Source: Chlorops oryzae (Eukaryota > Arthropoda > Insecta > Diptera > Chloropidae). Taken from it: DNA of 64,000 bases. The notes under the pieces were generated by a model that ran no database searches, was not told the DNA's origin, and saw only the letters and a program-made list of their open reading frames with translations. The translations under genes and the position numbers were made by a program. Where the stretch lies: positions 22,128,198-22,192,197 of the forward strand of contig CM035807.1 of the NCBI GenBank assembly GCA_020466095.1, read 5' to 3'. Positions 43,901 to 56,059 of this stretch are shown here, piece by piece. Numbering within the stretch: the first letter of the stretch is position 1; the number at the start of each line of letters is the position of its first letter.

Positions 43901-44781
43901 TTGAAAAGCGGCCACTTATAAGTGAAGTATTTGCATAAAAAGAAGGCACTTCACTCTCTTATCAACAAGTAGGTTCTTATTTTCTAATACCAGAGCTCGG
44001 AGACTTGGAACAAACTTTTCGAATGTTTGTCACTGGTGTGTCTTCTTATATTGCAGTTTTAATCTCTACCAAAAATTGCCTTTTCTAAAACGATAAGCCC
44101 CAAAAAAAAAAAAAAAAATTGCGATAGTGAAAAAATTGCTCTGGGCCGTGGCTTCAAAGGCACTTGAGATAATTTTTTATTTTTCTAGATTTTGTTTTTT
44201 TTTTTTTTTGACCGTGACATGCGGAGAAGAATGCCGAACACTCGTAAAAACTTGTTTTTGTTCGGCATCAAAACTAAAAAAACAAAATGATAATAAGCCG
44301 CTTGAACGCTTGGATGCAGCAAACTTACAAGGGAATATGAAATGGACGTGCACAGGGGTTCATTTTGGGGGTTCAATCCATCTTTCGAAATGAGAATACG
44401 AGAAAATAGTTCAAATTCATAATTTCATTATTCCTAAAACCCCTCCCCAAAATATTTTTCTGTGTACGCGCCCGGAATATGATAAAAAAAAAGGAACCAA
44501 TTATGTACTTTAAAGTTGTTCTAATAAAATTCCTTTAAAAAAGCGATGCCCCAAACGGCTTTGAATTATTAATTGAAAGTTAAATTCCACACTTGAGCAA
44601 TCATCCCGCAGAACCCGTAACAAAGATATCATATGACTTTCCGAAACAATTCGAGATGTTTTCTCAATAAACAGCACGGTACAAGGCACACGAAAACATT
44701 CCATTGAGAATGCGACACAATACAGGAAGCGATGAATGGAACACTTACTTTGGTGTATTTCGGCTCTTGGTTCGGATTCAT
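40920..44781 (-). CDS. Aldh: ALDH1-class aldehyde dehydrogenase with two single-base frameshifts, 6 exons, about 484 aa if read through
   Basis: Minus-strand exons are 44749-44781, 42494-42598, 42331-42431, 41699-42272, 41285-41634 and 40920-41213. The protein is an NAD-dependent aldehyde dehydrogenase. [20 protein letters not shown] carries the oxyanion Asn, FTGSVDIGR is the nucleotide-binding turn, and SLELGGKSP holds the general-base Glu. [10 protein letters not shown] holds the nucleophile Cys, with Ser replacing the first Cys of the usual CCC. IFGPV follows, and [14 protein letters not shown] leads to an MKLL end. The start [11 protein letters not shown] lacks a mitochondrial presequence, so the enzyme should be cytosolic. 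It looks closest to fly CG31075, which is a memory-based judgement. Exon 4 carries one extra base near 42263-42272 and one in the A-run at 42153-42156. Without repair, translation stops shortly after exon 3. The exon 5 donor is a poor GTTCGC. Either a young pseudogene or assembly errors; both remain open. Confidence 0.88.
42599..44748 (-). other. aldehyde dehydrogenase intron 1
   Basis: A 2.15-kb intron between the 11-codon first exon and exon 2. No nested gene was found. A short inverted-repeat segment lies near 44348-44470 (see the repeat entry). The remaining open frames are AT-rich noise. Confidence 0.7.
44348..44470. repeat. small inverted-repeat sequence related to 53691-53803
   Basis: Both loci share GGTT/GGATTTTGGGGG-type left halves and AAAACCC(C)TCC...TTTTCTG(T/C)GTA right halves, which are partly complementary (TACACAGA / TCTGTGTA). 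They may be two old MITE copies. The boundaries are approximate. Confidence 0.35.
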
Positions 44782-45373
44782 TTTCGATGCGATTTAATTA
44801 TTTAATTTCTTTATTGAGATTTAATAACAAAATTGTGATTTTCCGATGTGAATTCGCGAGTTTCTTGTTGGCACAGGTCAAAGTCGCTTGCAGGCTGCCG
44901 CTCAACTAAAGTATCTCAGCGGCAATCCATTTCATTATAAAGTTCTCTGTGTGGGATTTGCGGGTTCTGTTTTTATCAAGCGGTCGGCTTACTTTTTTCT
45001 CTTTTTGATAACGAGAAGATACGTTACGTATGTACATACATAGGGGCGTTATAGAGCGTGAACCCCATTCTATAGTGACGCCAGTTCTGCCAAGGTTCCC
45101 AAAAAAAATCAAGGTTTCTAAGTAATATTCATTTTATAAATTTTAGTCTTTATAATACGAAAAACCAAGCGGCGAATTATGTTGTGATAGCTTCTGGGGT
45201 TCGGTATGTCGTGGGGAGGAGTGCTAAGTTGATAGCTCCACACTTGTAGTAACCCTGTAGGAAATTGAACTAGTTCAGAAGTACTCTTTCACTGCTCCCA
45301 AAATCAACAGTACCTACTACTCGCTCGGAATTTCCCAGCCAATGCATTGAACTGTAAACTTTTACTGTCGTAG

Positions 45374-45440
45374 GTCACAGCGTAGCGCGTGCACCACACG
45401 ATCCGAAGGACCCGGGTTCAATTCCCGGGCCAAGCGGATG
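45374..45440 (+). repeat. tRNA-derived SINE-like sequence 1
   Basis: CGTAGCGCGTGCACCACACG is followed by a perfect T-arm-like hairpin, CCCGGG-TTCAATT-CCCGGG, which contains a box B match (GGTTCAATTCC), and then by a T-rich tail. The acceptor ends do not pair, so it is not a working tRNA gene. Confidence 0.55.
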
Positions 45441-45561
45441 CCGATTTTTTTTGTTTTTTTTTTAATTATTAGCAGAGTTGTGAGACAGCCATTGGTGAAG
45501 ACTTGTTTTTCAATCATAGTTTTTGAGTTTTTCGAATATTACCATTGTTCCACATTTTTTC

Positions 45562-45633
45562 GCCTGCGACAGGAATCGAACTAGAGCCCTTGATATTGCC
45601 AAGCGAATACGCTTTCACTACGCCACGGACCTA
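45562..45633 (-). repeat. tRNA-derived SINE-like sequence 2
   Basis: The minus strand has a box A-like TGGCGTAGTGA and a box B-like GTTCGATTCC with near-normal spacing. Between them CTTG-GCAATAT-CAAG looks like an anticodon arm. The T stem and acceptor stem are imperfect, so it is read as a degenerate tRNA or SINE head, not a functional tRNA. Confidence 0.5.
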
Positions 45634-47159
45634 TCTGACTCACGCGCAGCAAACATATTAGATTAATGTGTGGGCAAAATTGAACTGTAGATGCCTCGTT
45701 GAATATGCCACTAGTTAGGTTCTACTGTCCGTGTCTCTACTCGCGTACTAGTTCTTTTTCCTATACTCGAGAACTACTCGCTAGAGCCCAATTGACTCCA
45801 CTTTTCCTACAGGGAAAGCTTTGCGCACGCATTAAAGCTTGTGCTGAGTGCTGCCATATGATAAAAATTTGTCGTGAGCTTTTCATTGCTTTTGAACACA
45901 ATTGGTTAATGTACGAGCTAAGCTGAGCCCTATAGTCGGTGGTTTTTTGGGAAACAATTTCGTAACTGTCCAACAGGTTTGAATGTAAAATATTTTGATT
46001 GTTCATAAGGTTAATTTCCGCTAATTAATTTCTTCCTTTTTTCATTATTGTGTTACAAGTGAATTTGTCTTGTTGACTTTTAACAGCGATTTTCTAATAT
46101 TTAAGGCGTTATTCTGGTATGGACACTTCAAAAAATCGTATTTTCTATATATGTATGTGAGAATATACTCTCGAACAATCAGACTGAAATTCCTAGTTTT
46201 AAAAAAGTAACAGCTTGATATCGACAATCCGAAGTAATCAGCTTATTTTGCTCGTTAAATTTTAAACGAATTTTTCTCGAAAAAATATTTTCTAAAACGG
46301 TGAAAGTTTTACAGACAAAACCGATTGCTTTAAAATTAATATATGTTCTTCATCTTATTAATAATTATCGTCCGTAGCTAAATTAGTGATTTCATTCATT
46401 CAAATCTATTTTCTTAATTTTTTAAAACAATTTTTGCCAAAAAAGTCAATTTATTCGACAATTTTTTCTACAGTCTGGAATATTTTTTTTTCTATAAAAT
46501 TTATTAAAGCTGGTAGGGACGATAACGACAGACCTACTTAACATTTGTCAATCCATTTTTTTTTAGTACAGGCAACACGAACAGTAACTATTTTCTTCAC
46601 CAGTGACATAATTTTTTTATGGCGCCCACTTTATATAAAAAAAAACTTATATACACAAAAATAAAAAAATAAGATAAGAACAAAATGTTCGTACTGTTTA
46701 AGATATTGGTTGGTTGGTTAGTGGGGCGATATACTCAGGCCACACATGGGCCCTTTGTGATACTACGAATAATATTTATTTATTTATTTATAATAATACT
46801 CAGCTACAAGATAAACTTTATCTATCAGCTAAGACATAAAATTTAACAATTCAACTCTGCGTTGAGTTTAAAAGATATACAATTTTTCGTTTTATTACTT
46901 CAGGAGAGTCAGATAAACATATCTCCCAATACAATATATTGTAGTCTCTACAAACTACTCTGAATGGTTCCAGGCCAGTGTAGTTTGCGTTACACCAGTC
47001 AAACCTTCTTTTGATATAATGTCGGGGAAGACGTTGAGGAACAAACAATGGGACTCGCGACAGCAAATTTTGAGAGTCCAAGAGTCCAGACAGAAGCTTA
47101 TAAAGACAGACCACATTTGCGGCATATGAAAACAAAGAAAAACAGAAAAAGAAAAAAAT

Positions 47160-47225
47160 GACATGGTTAACATCCACTCCCGAGCTGGGAGTTGAACCCA
47201 GAGCCTGTCGCATCGTAAATTGGCA
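47160..47225 (-). repeat. tRNA-derived SINE-like sequence 3
   Basis: The minus strand carries CTGGG-TTCAACT-CCCAG, a perfect T-arm hairpin with a box B match, preceded by GATGCGACAGG. The rest of the cloverleaf is not recognisable. Confidence 0.5.
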
Positions 47226-47604
47226 TCTCTAAAAAATTTAAAAAATTGGTAAAATTTATGCGTTCACATTAGAATAACCCCATAACCGCTCTACATGAGA
47301 GTTTGTGAAGGACTTTATTTCTCGAGATTTCTTATAATTTATAGTTCTCATCATCACCTTGTAGGGTCCCATCAGTCGAGTATGCCAACAAATTATTTTT
47401 GCATCTCTTTGGATCATCCAGCGCAAAACGAATGAGATAAGAAAAGCCATGCGGCACTTAAAAGTCTTCTTCTTTATCTCTTATCTCCAAAGAGCCGACA
47501 AAAATAACAAAAGAATGGTTTGAAAAAATTCTCCTTAACCATTCTCAGATGACACGCACACTCGATCGCAGAGAGTGGAAGACTCTACTTTAATTTTATA
47601 CAAT

Positions 47605-48570
47605 ATGGAACATTCTAATTGGAGCAATATTTACGATGCTGACAACAGAACGGTAAGTTTTGAGGCATATAAACAAAAGAACTTTATTAAAAAGTTTCGC
47701 ATTCGCAAAGCTTAACTTAACCCAGCGGGACCTGAGGACATTGCCAGATCATGTCATCGAATCTTATGGCCACAGTGCTCAGCACATTGATTTGAGTCAA
47801 AATCGAATTTCGGACTTAAACTGGATCTACAGGTTCGACGATTTGAGAGAAGTGGTTTTGGACGACAATCGAATTTGCGAAACACATTTGAGACGTTTGA
47901 CCGAACCGTTGGACAAGGTCACAGTGTTAATGCTCAATAAAAATGAGGTACCTAAGTAGAATGTATTTCGAATGCCTGGTGACCAATTGTATAGGAATTC
48001 CTTCGCAGCAATTTCTGCAAATATTTAACACATGCAAATATATAGAACAAATTACAACATACTCTGATTTTCATTATAATTCGTTCCATATGTTTGCATG
48101 TGTTGAATTTTTGTACAATTGGAAGAAACCAGGCATAGAAATGAGAGGATTAAATTAAGTCTTATTTTTTTCTTCAGTTTGATGACCTCCACGAAACAAT
48201 TCGACACATTTGCCGACTTTTCCCGAACCTCGAACATCTGAGCCTGCATGGGAATGCTATTTGCCCCGATGGCTTGGCCTTGAGACCGTTTGCTGAATTC
48301 GTTGACTATGATCTCGGATTTTATCGGTATGGTGGGGATTGTTCAAATATTCCTTCTATTTTATTTGAATTTTTTTTTCTCCTATATTCTATTAGGTCCT
48401 TTGTCTTAAGTGCTTTGCCAGGCTTGAAGTTTCTTGATCATTCACCGGCGAACGGACGGCAAATCATGGATCTGACCCAGAGTAAAAACTGGACATTGAA
48501 ATTGATTTCGAATACGAGAGAATTGAGAAAAAAACTGAACAAATGCCTCCGACTATTGATGAGGATGTAA
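47605..48570 (+). CDS. small leucine-rich-repeat protein, LRMDA-like, 4 exons, 202 aa
   Basis: Exons are 47605-47652, 47711-47947, 48178-48326 and 48396-48570 (609 nt), all with GT-AG introns. The chain has consecutive leucine-rich repeats: QHIDLSQNRISDLNWIYRF, LREVVLDDNRI, VTVLMLNKNEFDDLHETI and LFPNLEHLSLHGNAICPDG. An LRR-cap-type block follows, with YRSFVLSALPGLKFLDHSP. The C-terminus is Lys/Arg/Leu-rich. There is no signal peptide or membrane segment, so it is probably intracellular. Order and spacing of repeats and cap resemble the vertebrate LRMDA (C10orf11) family and related short LRR proteins. The exact orthologue is uncertain, so no symbol is given. The start is the first ATG, in the short exon. 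The acceptor at 47710 was preferred to one at 47694 because the latter would leave a 42-nt intron and break the phase. Confidence 0.82.
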
Positions 48571-51334
48571 AAACGAAGAGAAAAAAAGGAGGATTTTGTA
48601 AATATTTATTTAATCAAATTTATATTTTAAGTTTTTATTGTAGAAAAATCCCCTCATTTCAAATAATTATTTCAATAATTTAACGTCAATGTCAAAGCTT
48701 TCGAGCATAGTAAATGGGACCTTTTAGCTTCTCAGAGGAGCTTTTCAACAATTTTGCGTACACTCGAAATTTATTTCCGTCACAATTGTGCTTTGAAATA
48801 TAATAGTTTTTATGCTCCAGCTTCATTGTTCAATCATATAGCAATGCAAACGATTGATCATCGAATGGTCCGAAAGTATAGCAATTAAAAGTATCATCCA
48901 CTTATGTGGCAACTTATTCCAACGTAGTCCAAAAGTTCAATGTATTTCGACTTAAAGGTCGAATTCTTTTGAAAACTATTCAATGAATTTATTTTTCAAT
49001 TTTATATTCATTTTGATGCGACGCTATGCAGATATGAATCTTCTCACGTTTGTCCAAAAAACAAAAAAAAAAAGCCGATGATGCGACCATCGAAGTGGTT
49101 CGGTTGGTCCTTCAATCGTATTTAAATTTTATTTCAAAAACGGAAAAAAAAAACACTGAAATGAAAACAAAAATAAAGTAATAAACGCCTAAATTGCACT
49201 TCAAAGAGCTCTCATTGTGCCATCGGTTGAGGCAACTCGCTAATGAGTTGCCCATTTTCTGGCCGACAGTGCGATTGACAAGTGCAACTGCTGAAATATT
49301 TACCTTAAAAAGCGCGAAAAATCAATACAAAAATAAACGATAATAATTGATGTAACGCAATTGCCACTATTACATATTTTAGCATCTTTTTTTCACTCTT
49401 CTAATTTTTTTAAAATATTTTTTCGTTTGATGAATTTAAGACAGTTCATGCCTCCGTGTCTAATGGAGTCTGTAATTTGTGGTAAAAGAGACATTTCAAA
49501 GGAGAAATAAATGTAAAAATTTCGACGCATACATTTTAAGCGATAATTATTTATGCATTGAAGCACAGTTCCGTCGAGAGGGATTCCATTAGGGGCTCAC
49601 AAGTACTCTTTCGCAAATAGGACGGAGGTTTTTTTTAGTAACACTTTTAGAAATTGTCCAGCCAGAATTTCTTCAGGAGCACCGAGTTGTCGTAATTTGT
49701 TCTTTCAACATATCTTGAAAGGACCCCAAGGAAGAATATCCCTAAAGACTCGAAAAAAACCATCGACGGGACTCCATAAAGGTATTGGTTTGAAGAGAAA
49801 CTGTAATAATAAAACGAATGAAACCTGCCTGGAGGATGGAAACATGGAATCTTAACACGATGTATCTATAGATAGAAGTATACTTTTTGAAGAGAATATA
49901 TTGCTTTTATTCATTTGAATGTGACATGCAGAATCATTGGAGGTCACAGTTATCAGTTTACGAGAATACCCCAAAACTAAGGAGAATTTCCATAAATAAA
50001 TGGAAGTTTTTATTCCTTAGCGGAGATTTTATGTTTTAACTAAAATTCCAAATCCAATTTAAAGAAATTTCGTCCTTACTTTGGGACATTCAGAGAATAA
50101 ATCCTTTAAAAAAGAGCCAAGGCTAGGGCTCCTTTGTTTCTTGCTGCTATAGATAAATGAAAAAAAACCCCTAAAAACTACTGCAACAATGCTGGAGATA
50201 AAATCACAACAATTTCTATCGCATGCGAGTTTTTTCTTATCAAAGTACATTGTTGAGCTGAGTTAACTCTTTGCTGTTCAAATATGAATCCAATTATGGA
50301 GATGTAAATTATTACTAATTTGAGAAAGTCTGGGAATGAGCTTGTGCTATCAAAATTCGTTTGAAGAATATATATCCCATGAGACACTTTCCCTTCTAAA
50401 ATGCGTTATAATTTCTTCACTAGCAAAATATGTCTCTGAGAGATGGCTTGAAAAAGTATATTTCAACAGAGATAAATTCTCGAGAGCTCTTGAAATTTTA
50501 GCATTGATATGTTGCGCAATTTGCTTTTGTCATTTCCCTGTTATCATTATAATTTTACGTTTTTAAATTAATTAAAATTAGTTCTCTAGCCTGACCCTGC
50601 GGAAGTGACGGTGAGTGACGTGCGTAGATAAATTTCCCTATTTTCGATTTGATGGCAATAAATATCAAAGCGTGGAGCGATTTCTTTAATTGAACTGATG
50701 CAATCAGTTGCCCCTCAACACGTTGTTGAATGAAAAGATCATAATCGAATTTTCGCTTTTTAGCTTTAAGTCTCACCGACACTTCTTTCTGGATTTCAAA
50801 GAGCATGCCCGAACACTTTTGCTCATTTTCTCCACCCTCCACACAACAATTAATCTTATTAAGAAATTATGACGAGCTGCTGGTGACAATGGACAACTCT
50901 CGACGATAGTGCTGGAAGCATTTGAAAAATTGAATGAGACAACGGTTAGAAAGGTTTGACGCCTTTGACAGGTTTGCTCTGAGTTATTGATAACGCGCTC
51001 CACACATTTTGCGGTGGGTCGAGTGCGTCTTTAAGTTGGCAGAAATCAGTCAATTCAGCACTTTACTACTTTTCACTTCTGCGACAATTTTTCTTTTTTT
51101 TTGTCAAATTGAATCACAATTTTTCGTACCTCGTAACTTGGTCAATAGGAAAGAAAAAAAAAATATTAAAGAAAATAGTTCAAAGGCCAATTTCAGACGC
51201 GATGACTGGGCTCTGTCGTAAGTTTTGTCTCTTCGTATTTCGCGTGTGAAAGAATTTAATTAAATTTAATAAGGTGCACTCATTTAATAAACGGAATGAA
51301 GACACTTTAATGCCTGGTCTTCAATAACGCCGGA

Positions 51335-51412
51335 ATGTTCAACACATCCAAGCATGTGGAATCGATTACAATCAACTTGAACTTGGTTAAGCTTGGTTAT
51401 AGAGATGGGAAC
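51335..51412 (+). CDS. possible coding exon of unknown gene
   Basis: ATG at 51335 opens 26 codons (MFNTSKHVESITINLNLVKL plus GYRDGN) that end exactly at the consensus donor GTGAGT. The codon use is ordinary. No partner exon was found within several kilobases, so chance is likely. Not recognised. Confidence 0.2.
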
Positions 51413-52931
51413 GTGAGTAAATTTTCATTCATGATCACGCACGATTTAGCAAAAAAAATTACTTGGGATAACTTCCAAAAACTTCCTACCATCAAAGCAA
51501 AAAATACAGACTATTAAGTGGGTTTTGTTCAACGAATAATCCTTGATTTTGTTCATTCTTTACTTTAATATCATGCAATTAGTTGGATTTTTTACATTAT
51601 ACTTTATGTTTCTATTTTAAAAAATTATTTGATCGAGGTTTTTTGCCAATCAATCGAAACGAGACTTTCTTTTCGCCAGTTTATGTGATCAACTTGGAAG
51701 CAAAGTCTTGAACGTGTTTGTTTTTCCCGTTTAGAAATTTTGGAAAAACGCGAGAAGCTTATAATTAAATTAATTATAATTAAAATATCACAATTTATTT
51801 TCTATAATATTACAAAAAAGCTTCTTTATGTGTATCGGAATTTACTTTACACTTTAAGTTACAAACAAGAATAAAGAAAAAAGAGTGCTTAGAGGGTTGC
51901 ATCGTTCCGTGACGTTAAGGCTGGGCTTTACGATCGCTGCTATCGCGAACCTTTCGACGGGTTTAGATTGTCGCAACTGAACAATCGTTGTCGAAAGGTA
52001 ATCGACGGGTATAGGTCGATTTAACAGTGATCGTAAACAGTGTTGCTGCAGCATAACTGAGTCCATGCCTAGTCAAATAAATCTGCAAATGAGTTCGCAA
52101 ACATGTCTTCAGGCATATCTGAGGACTACACGGAACTTTTAATTTTTCTCTAATTTTTAGTCAAAATGCTGGGTCAGACGTAGGAAACATGTTTCGAAAA
52201 AATCCCATTTGAATGCATGAGAAGCGCAGATTGTTCCGCAACATTTAATAAGCAACTGTCGCCTTTCTAATTGTTTCAAAACATTTGTTCCTGTGTCTGA
52301 CGCAGCAAAAATAAGGAACAAAGCTTGGAAGCATCCAAAAACGCCACACACGACCAAATATTCTGTGTTTGCACAATATATTTGTAAATATATTTCAGCT
52401 ACTATGGCTTCGGATAAAAACATCGATAGCTTTTGAGACATTTTTGAAAAGCTCACGATTTTTGCAAGCCGAGCGTAAATTTCCTGCATAGGTACACGGT
52501 TTCGTCAAGGATTTCACGATTACGTCCTGCGTCCATCTCTAATTGATCACATATCGCACGCAGTCAACTAAAGTGGCACAACTCAAAATTCGTGATTTTC
52601 AGTTATGCTATGAATGTTGTTCCTAACTCACCGGTCTACCTGTAGGAAAAATTCCATTCCCTTTTGTTTATTAAAAAAAGGCCGAAAAAAGCCGTAATGC
52701 CTTTCTTCTTGCTTTGGTTGACACTGCGATGCATTTTGTTTTTCGCGTTTTCTGAAAAATGGCAAATTTTGAGTTGTGTCTGTTTAGTTGACTGAGTGCG
52801 ATATGTTTGCATCTACTGAATATTTGTGCGCTCTTGGAAGCCAGGAATATTTGAAATAATAGTAGAAAATATTATTACAAAATTAATTTCCTTAAAATTC
52901 GCTAAAATCATGGAAATGTTTTAAACATTCA

Positions 52932-53222
52932 TTATGTTATCTTTATGTTAATGATGTTATTTGGATTCACAATTGTTTTTATCTCAAATTCAACCTTCAT
53001 GCAACGGTACTTGCCACATTGATCGGTGACAATGAGTCTCTCATGCAGACGAGGACTCCTCCAAACAGTGCTGCATACGAATTTCTGGTAAATGCAATAA
53101 ATTAAAATTATTATGTAAATCATTAAAATATATGACAACATCTGCCACGTAAATATGATTTCGAACAAAGCAAAACATGAATCGATTGCCACAATGAATG
53201 GCATTTTATAATGATTTTGCAT
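52932..53222 (-). CDS. possible small single-exon membrane protein, 96 aa
   Basis: A continuous minus-strand frame has an N-terminal hydrophobic span (FTWQMLSYILMIYIIILIYC) followed by a polar C-terminal part (TVWRSPRLHERLIVTDQCGK). The second half looks more protein-like than the surrounding noise. There is no homology I recognise, no clear promoter, and AT-rich DNA readily gives such hydrophobic frames. Confidence 0.2.
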   Translation of the reverse strand: MQNHYKMPFIVAIDSCFALFEIIFTWQMLSYILMIYIIILIYCIYQKFVCSTVWRSPRLHERLIVTDQCGKYRCMKVEFEIKTIVNPNNIINIKIT

Positions 53223-54639
53223 TTATGTAAAAATCTTTCGATTTAAATAATTAATTTGAAATAATTCGGGGAATTGAATGACGAATGGGCTACAATTACG
53301 AATGAAAGTGCAACAAGACGTTTTACATAAATATTTGAGAGAAATTTTTCAAAACAATTAAATAAATATTTATAAAATCATTCTGCGGTCAGGAGTGCAA
53401 TGCGATGTTGTATTATGATTCTGGCTGTCATACGTATGTAGGTATGTATGTGAATTTACGTATGTACATAGCCAAAAATGCTGGTCATTGAAGTTGAAAT
53501 CTAATTGGGAATACCGACAGGTTTTTATTGATTTTGATAGAAATTTCTCAATTCGTTTGTCGCGCGCAACGATGTTTGTCTTAATGTGAATCTAATTTGG
53601 CATAAAATGTTGCTTGGATGCCTTATGATGTTGAGTTTTTGTTATTAAACCATAAATTCGAAGAAAATGTGACACTAAGAGTCAAGGATGTACACAGAGG
53701 GTGGATTTTGGGGGATTCAAAGCGCCTTTGAATCGCAAGGTTTCAAAAAGGAACACAAGTTTTTGTAGTTCCCAAAACCCTCCTGAAATAATTTTCTGCG
53801 TATGGGTCTGCTAAGAGTACAAAGGATGTCCTTTTTGAGTTCATTGCATAATTTTTATACCCCTTGGAAGTAGGGGGTATATTCGTTTTGGGCAAATCTT
53901 GTTACAGCTAGAACCAAGGGCGGAATCCAGGCCTCGATGAAGAGGGGATATTTTTATTTTTATTTCAAAATAAATTGGAGTTAGACTAATGGCTCTGGTC
54001 TTAAAAGAGGGACTGGGGGTTTGACTCTCTAAGCTCCCGTCAAATACCCCCAAGGCAAGAGCTAAGCAGGTGCATATCAGGATCGAAAGTTAAGTCGACT
54101 TAGACATGTCCGTTCCTCTATCCGTTCATACATCTTTCTTTGATCGAATCATTTCCGAAACGCCTGAAATAATCAACGCAGTTGTGGCCTGAGGGTGATC
54201 CTATACGCAAGCGCCTACTTCCAAGCCCTAATATACACCCAAAAATAATGGATTATAGTAACCAGCGTATGAAGAGTCGTGGAATCTTCAAATTCAAAAC
54301 ACATTTTCACCATAATGCCCGAAAGGTGTATGGGAAAAATCTGTTGGGTCTGCCCACTGCCACGCCCAGATATGTAAATTTTTCGTAGCTTCCGAACAGG
54401 ACCTGGGTATACAGAATTTTAGCTTTGACCAGTTTTAGACTTCTAACTTGTTTAGAGAATTTTCAATGGCAACGCAAGATGAAAGGTTGGCCTTAGGGCA
54501 AACAGGATCACAGGATTTCAAGACGATCTAGATCGTTCTTTAAATTTTCATTTGTATGTACCCTGGTGTGATCAATTGAGACTTCTATTAATGTTGAAAG
54601 TCCGTCTTATGCTCTTGGAAATTAATTCAACAATTTCCC

Positions 54640-54933
54640 TTAAAGCATTGAAGCGGACATCCAGGTTAGAAATTCCTTTAATAATTCGGACTTTTCTAGC
54701 GAATTAAATTGTGTCATTTTCGTTTCATTAACAATTTTGATTGTGGCATTAGGCCACAACCACCCACGGTCAAAAATATTTAAGTTGAAGTGCACATGAG
54801 CAGGCACGTGTGCCGTCACAAGGCTCATCAAATCTGAATTTCTTTGACATTTCATTACGCAATTCGATGCTTCTTCAATCGCCGCGGCAACGGAAGCATT
54901 CAAATTACCGAAAAGCAGCAGAAGATTCGGCAA
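54640..54933 (-). pseudogene. minus-strand ORF of duplication copy 1, frame broken at both ends relative to copy 2
   Basis: A 97-codon frame shares almost all of its sequence with the copy-2 ORF (EEASNCVMKCQRNSDLMSLV, FDRGWLWPNATIKIVNETKM). It begins later because an extra A in the AAAAAAA run near 54931-54937 removes the upstream frame. It ends early: after ...LLKEF the frame shifts, and the continuation (NLDVRFNALREIVELISKSI) lies in another frame before a stop. The protein family is not recognised. Confidence 0.4.
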
Positions 54934-55902
54934 AAAAAATAATTAAAAAACAACAAAAACAATAAACGTTGTTAGGGAGCTTCGAAAGCCTCGGAGAAAG
55001 AAAAAAAAACAAAATGTTTCACTTGAGGCAAAAAAGCCTCAGAAGCTGCATGCAATTAAAATTTGCCTAACAGAGACATTGAAACGTGCCAGTGGAGGAC
55101 GACTGAAGTGGCCATTAAAGTAAACTCATATGAAAAACCATGTTGAAGCAACATCAATGAGGTGTAGGAAGTTGCTATTCATTGAATAAATGAAAGAAGC
55201 AACAATTGCTGCAATGCAACATTCACATACAAATGATACAAAGCAATGAGAGCAACAACTTCTTGAATTGAACATTGCGTAAAGTAACGTCGCCATTGGT
55301 TGGCATCTGCTCTAGACACGATTTGGTTTTAACACGAAACTGGGTCAAATTAATCGAGCCGTGATGTTGCCGCAGCCAGAAGTCATTCAATTGAGTAGTT
55401 TCTGCTGTGGGCTCTCGTAGGCCTCAAGAGCACTTCCCAGTTCATTGTCATTTCAAGGTTGCACACTTGGCGGCGGCAGAAGCTGTAGTGCCTCTAGTCT
55501 GACCTTCAACTATTATCGAGGACTCGACTCGATATTGAGATGACAAGATTTCTTGCCGCTAGACTTCAACCAGAGAGCCTTTAAGGTGACGTTGCACTCA
55601 CTAATTGTCCGCAGTGGAAATGAAAATATGCATCCACATTTTTTATTGAGAAGGTTAATCATAGTCCAATTCAATCAGCAAAAAACTCCATTAGCCAAGA
55701 GCGTTTTTATTCCTTGGTTGATATGTAGATGTCAAAATAGGCGGGCATGCAGAATATTAGTTCTGCAGCCCTTTTTGGAACTTCAAAATCTTAAATCGTG
55801 ACTAGCTTCCTGTGTTCCTTTTGTAATTCATCGCAATATCCGAGGGTTCAAACTCCCTTCACCACTCACAGCGTACATCCCTGCTTCTATGGTATGTTTA
55901 TA

Positions 55903-56059
55903 CAGTCGAAAGTCCCTATAACGAATTCCAAGGGACCGGAAAAATGATTCGTTACAGCGAGAATTCGTTATATGGAGAATAAAAGACACTAAAGATGTGG
56001 CGAAAAAGCCTTCAGAAGATTCGCTATAGAGAGAAATTCGTTATAGAGAGTTTCTACTG
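55903..56059. mobile_element. 157-bp pogo-type MITE in duplication copy 1
   Basis: Termini CAGTCGAAAGTCCCTATAAC and GTTATAGAGAGTTTCTACTG are inverted repeats continuing into GAATTC/GAAATTC. TA flanks both ends. The interior repeats the ATTCGTTATA motif. Confidence 0.85.

Larger units (their letters stand above)
44782..47604. other. intergenic region between the divergent ALDH and LRR genes
   Basis: Holds the promoter of the dehydrogenase at its left end and of the LRR gene at its right end. It also carries three tRNA-like sequences, listed separately. No protein-coding exon was seen. Confidence 0.6.
48571..54077. other. gene-poor intergenic region
   Basis: No complete gene was recognised. 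Two weak coding hints are listed separately: a possible first exon at 51335-51412 and a 96-codon minus-strand frame at 52932-53222. The inverted-repeat relative of 44348-44470 is at 53691-53803. Confidence 0.5.

Noticed and set aside
45562..45633. Functional tRNA gene
   Set aside because: An anticodon-like arm is visible, but the T and acceptor stems do not pair properly.
47653..47694. 42-nt intron in the LRR gene
   Set aside because: Shorter than normal fly introns, and the continuation would be out of frame. The acceptor at 47710 gives a 58-nt intron in phase.
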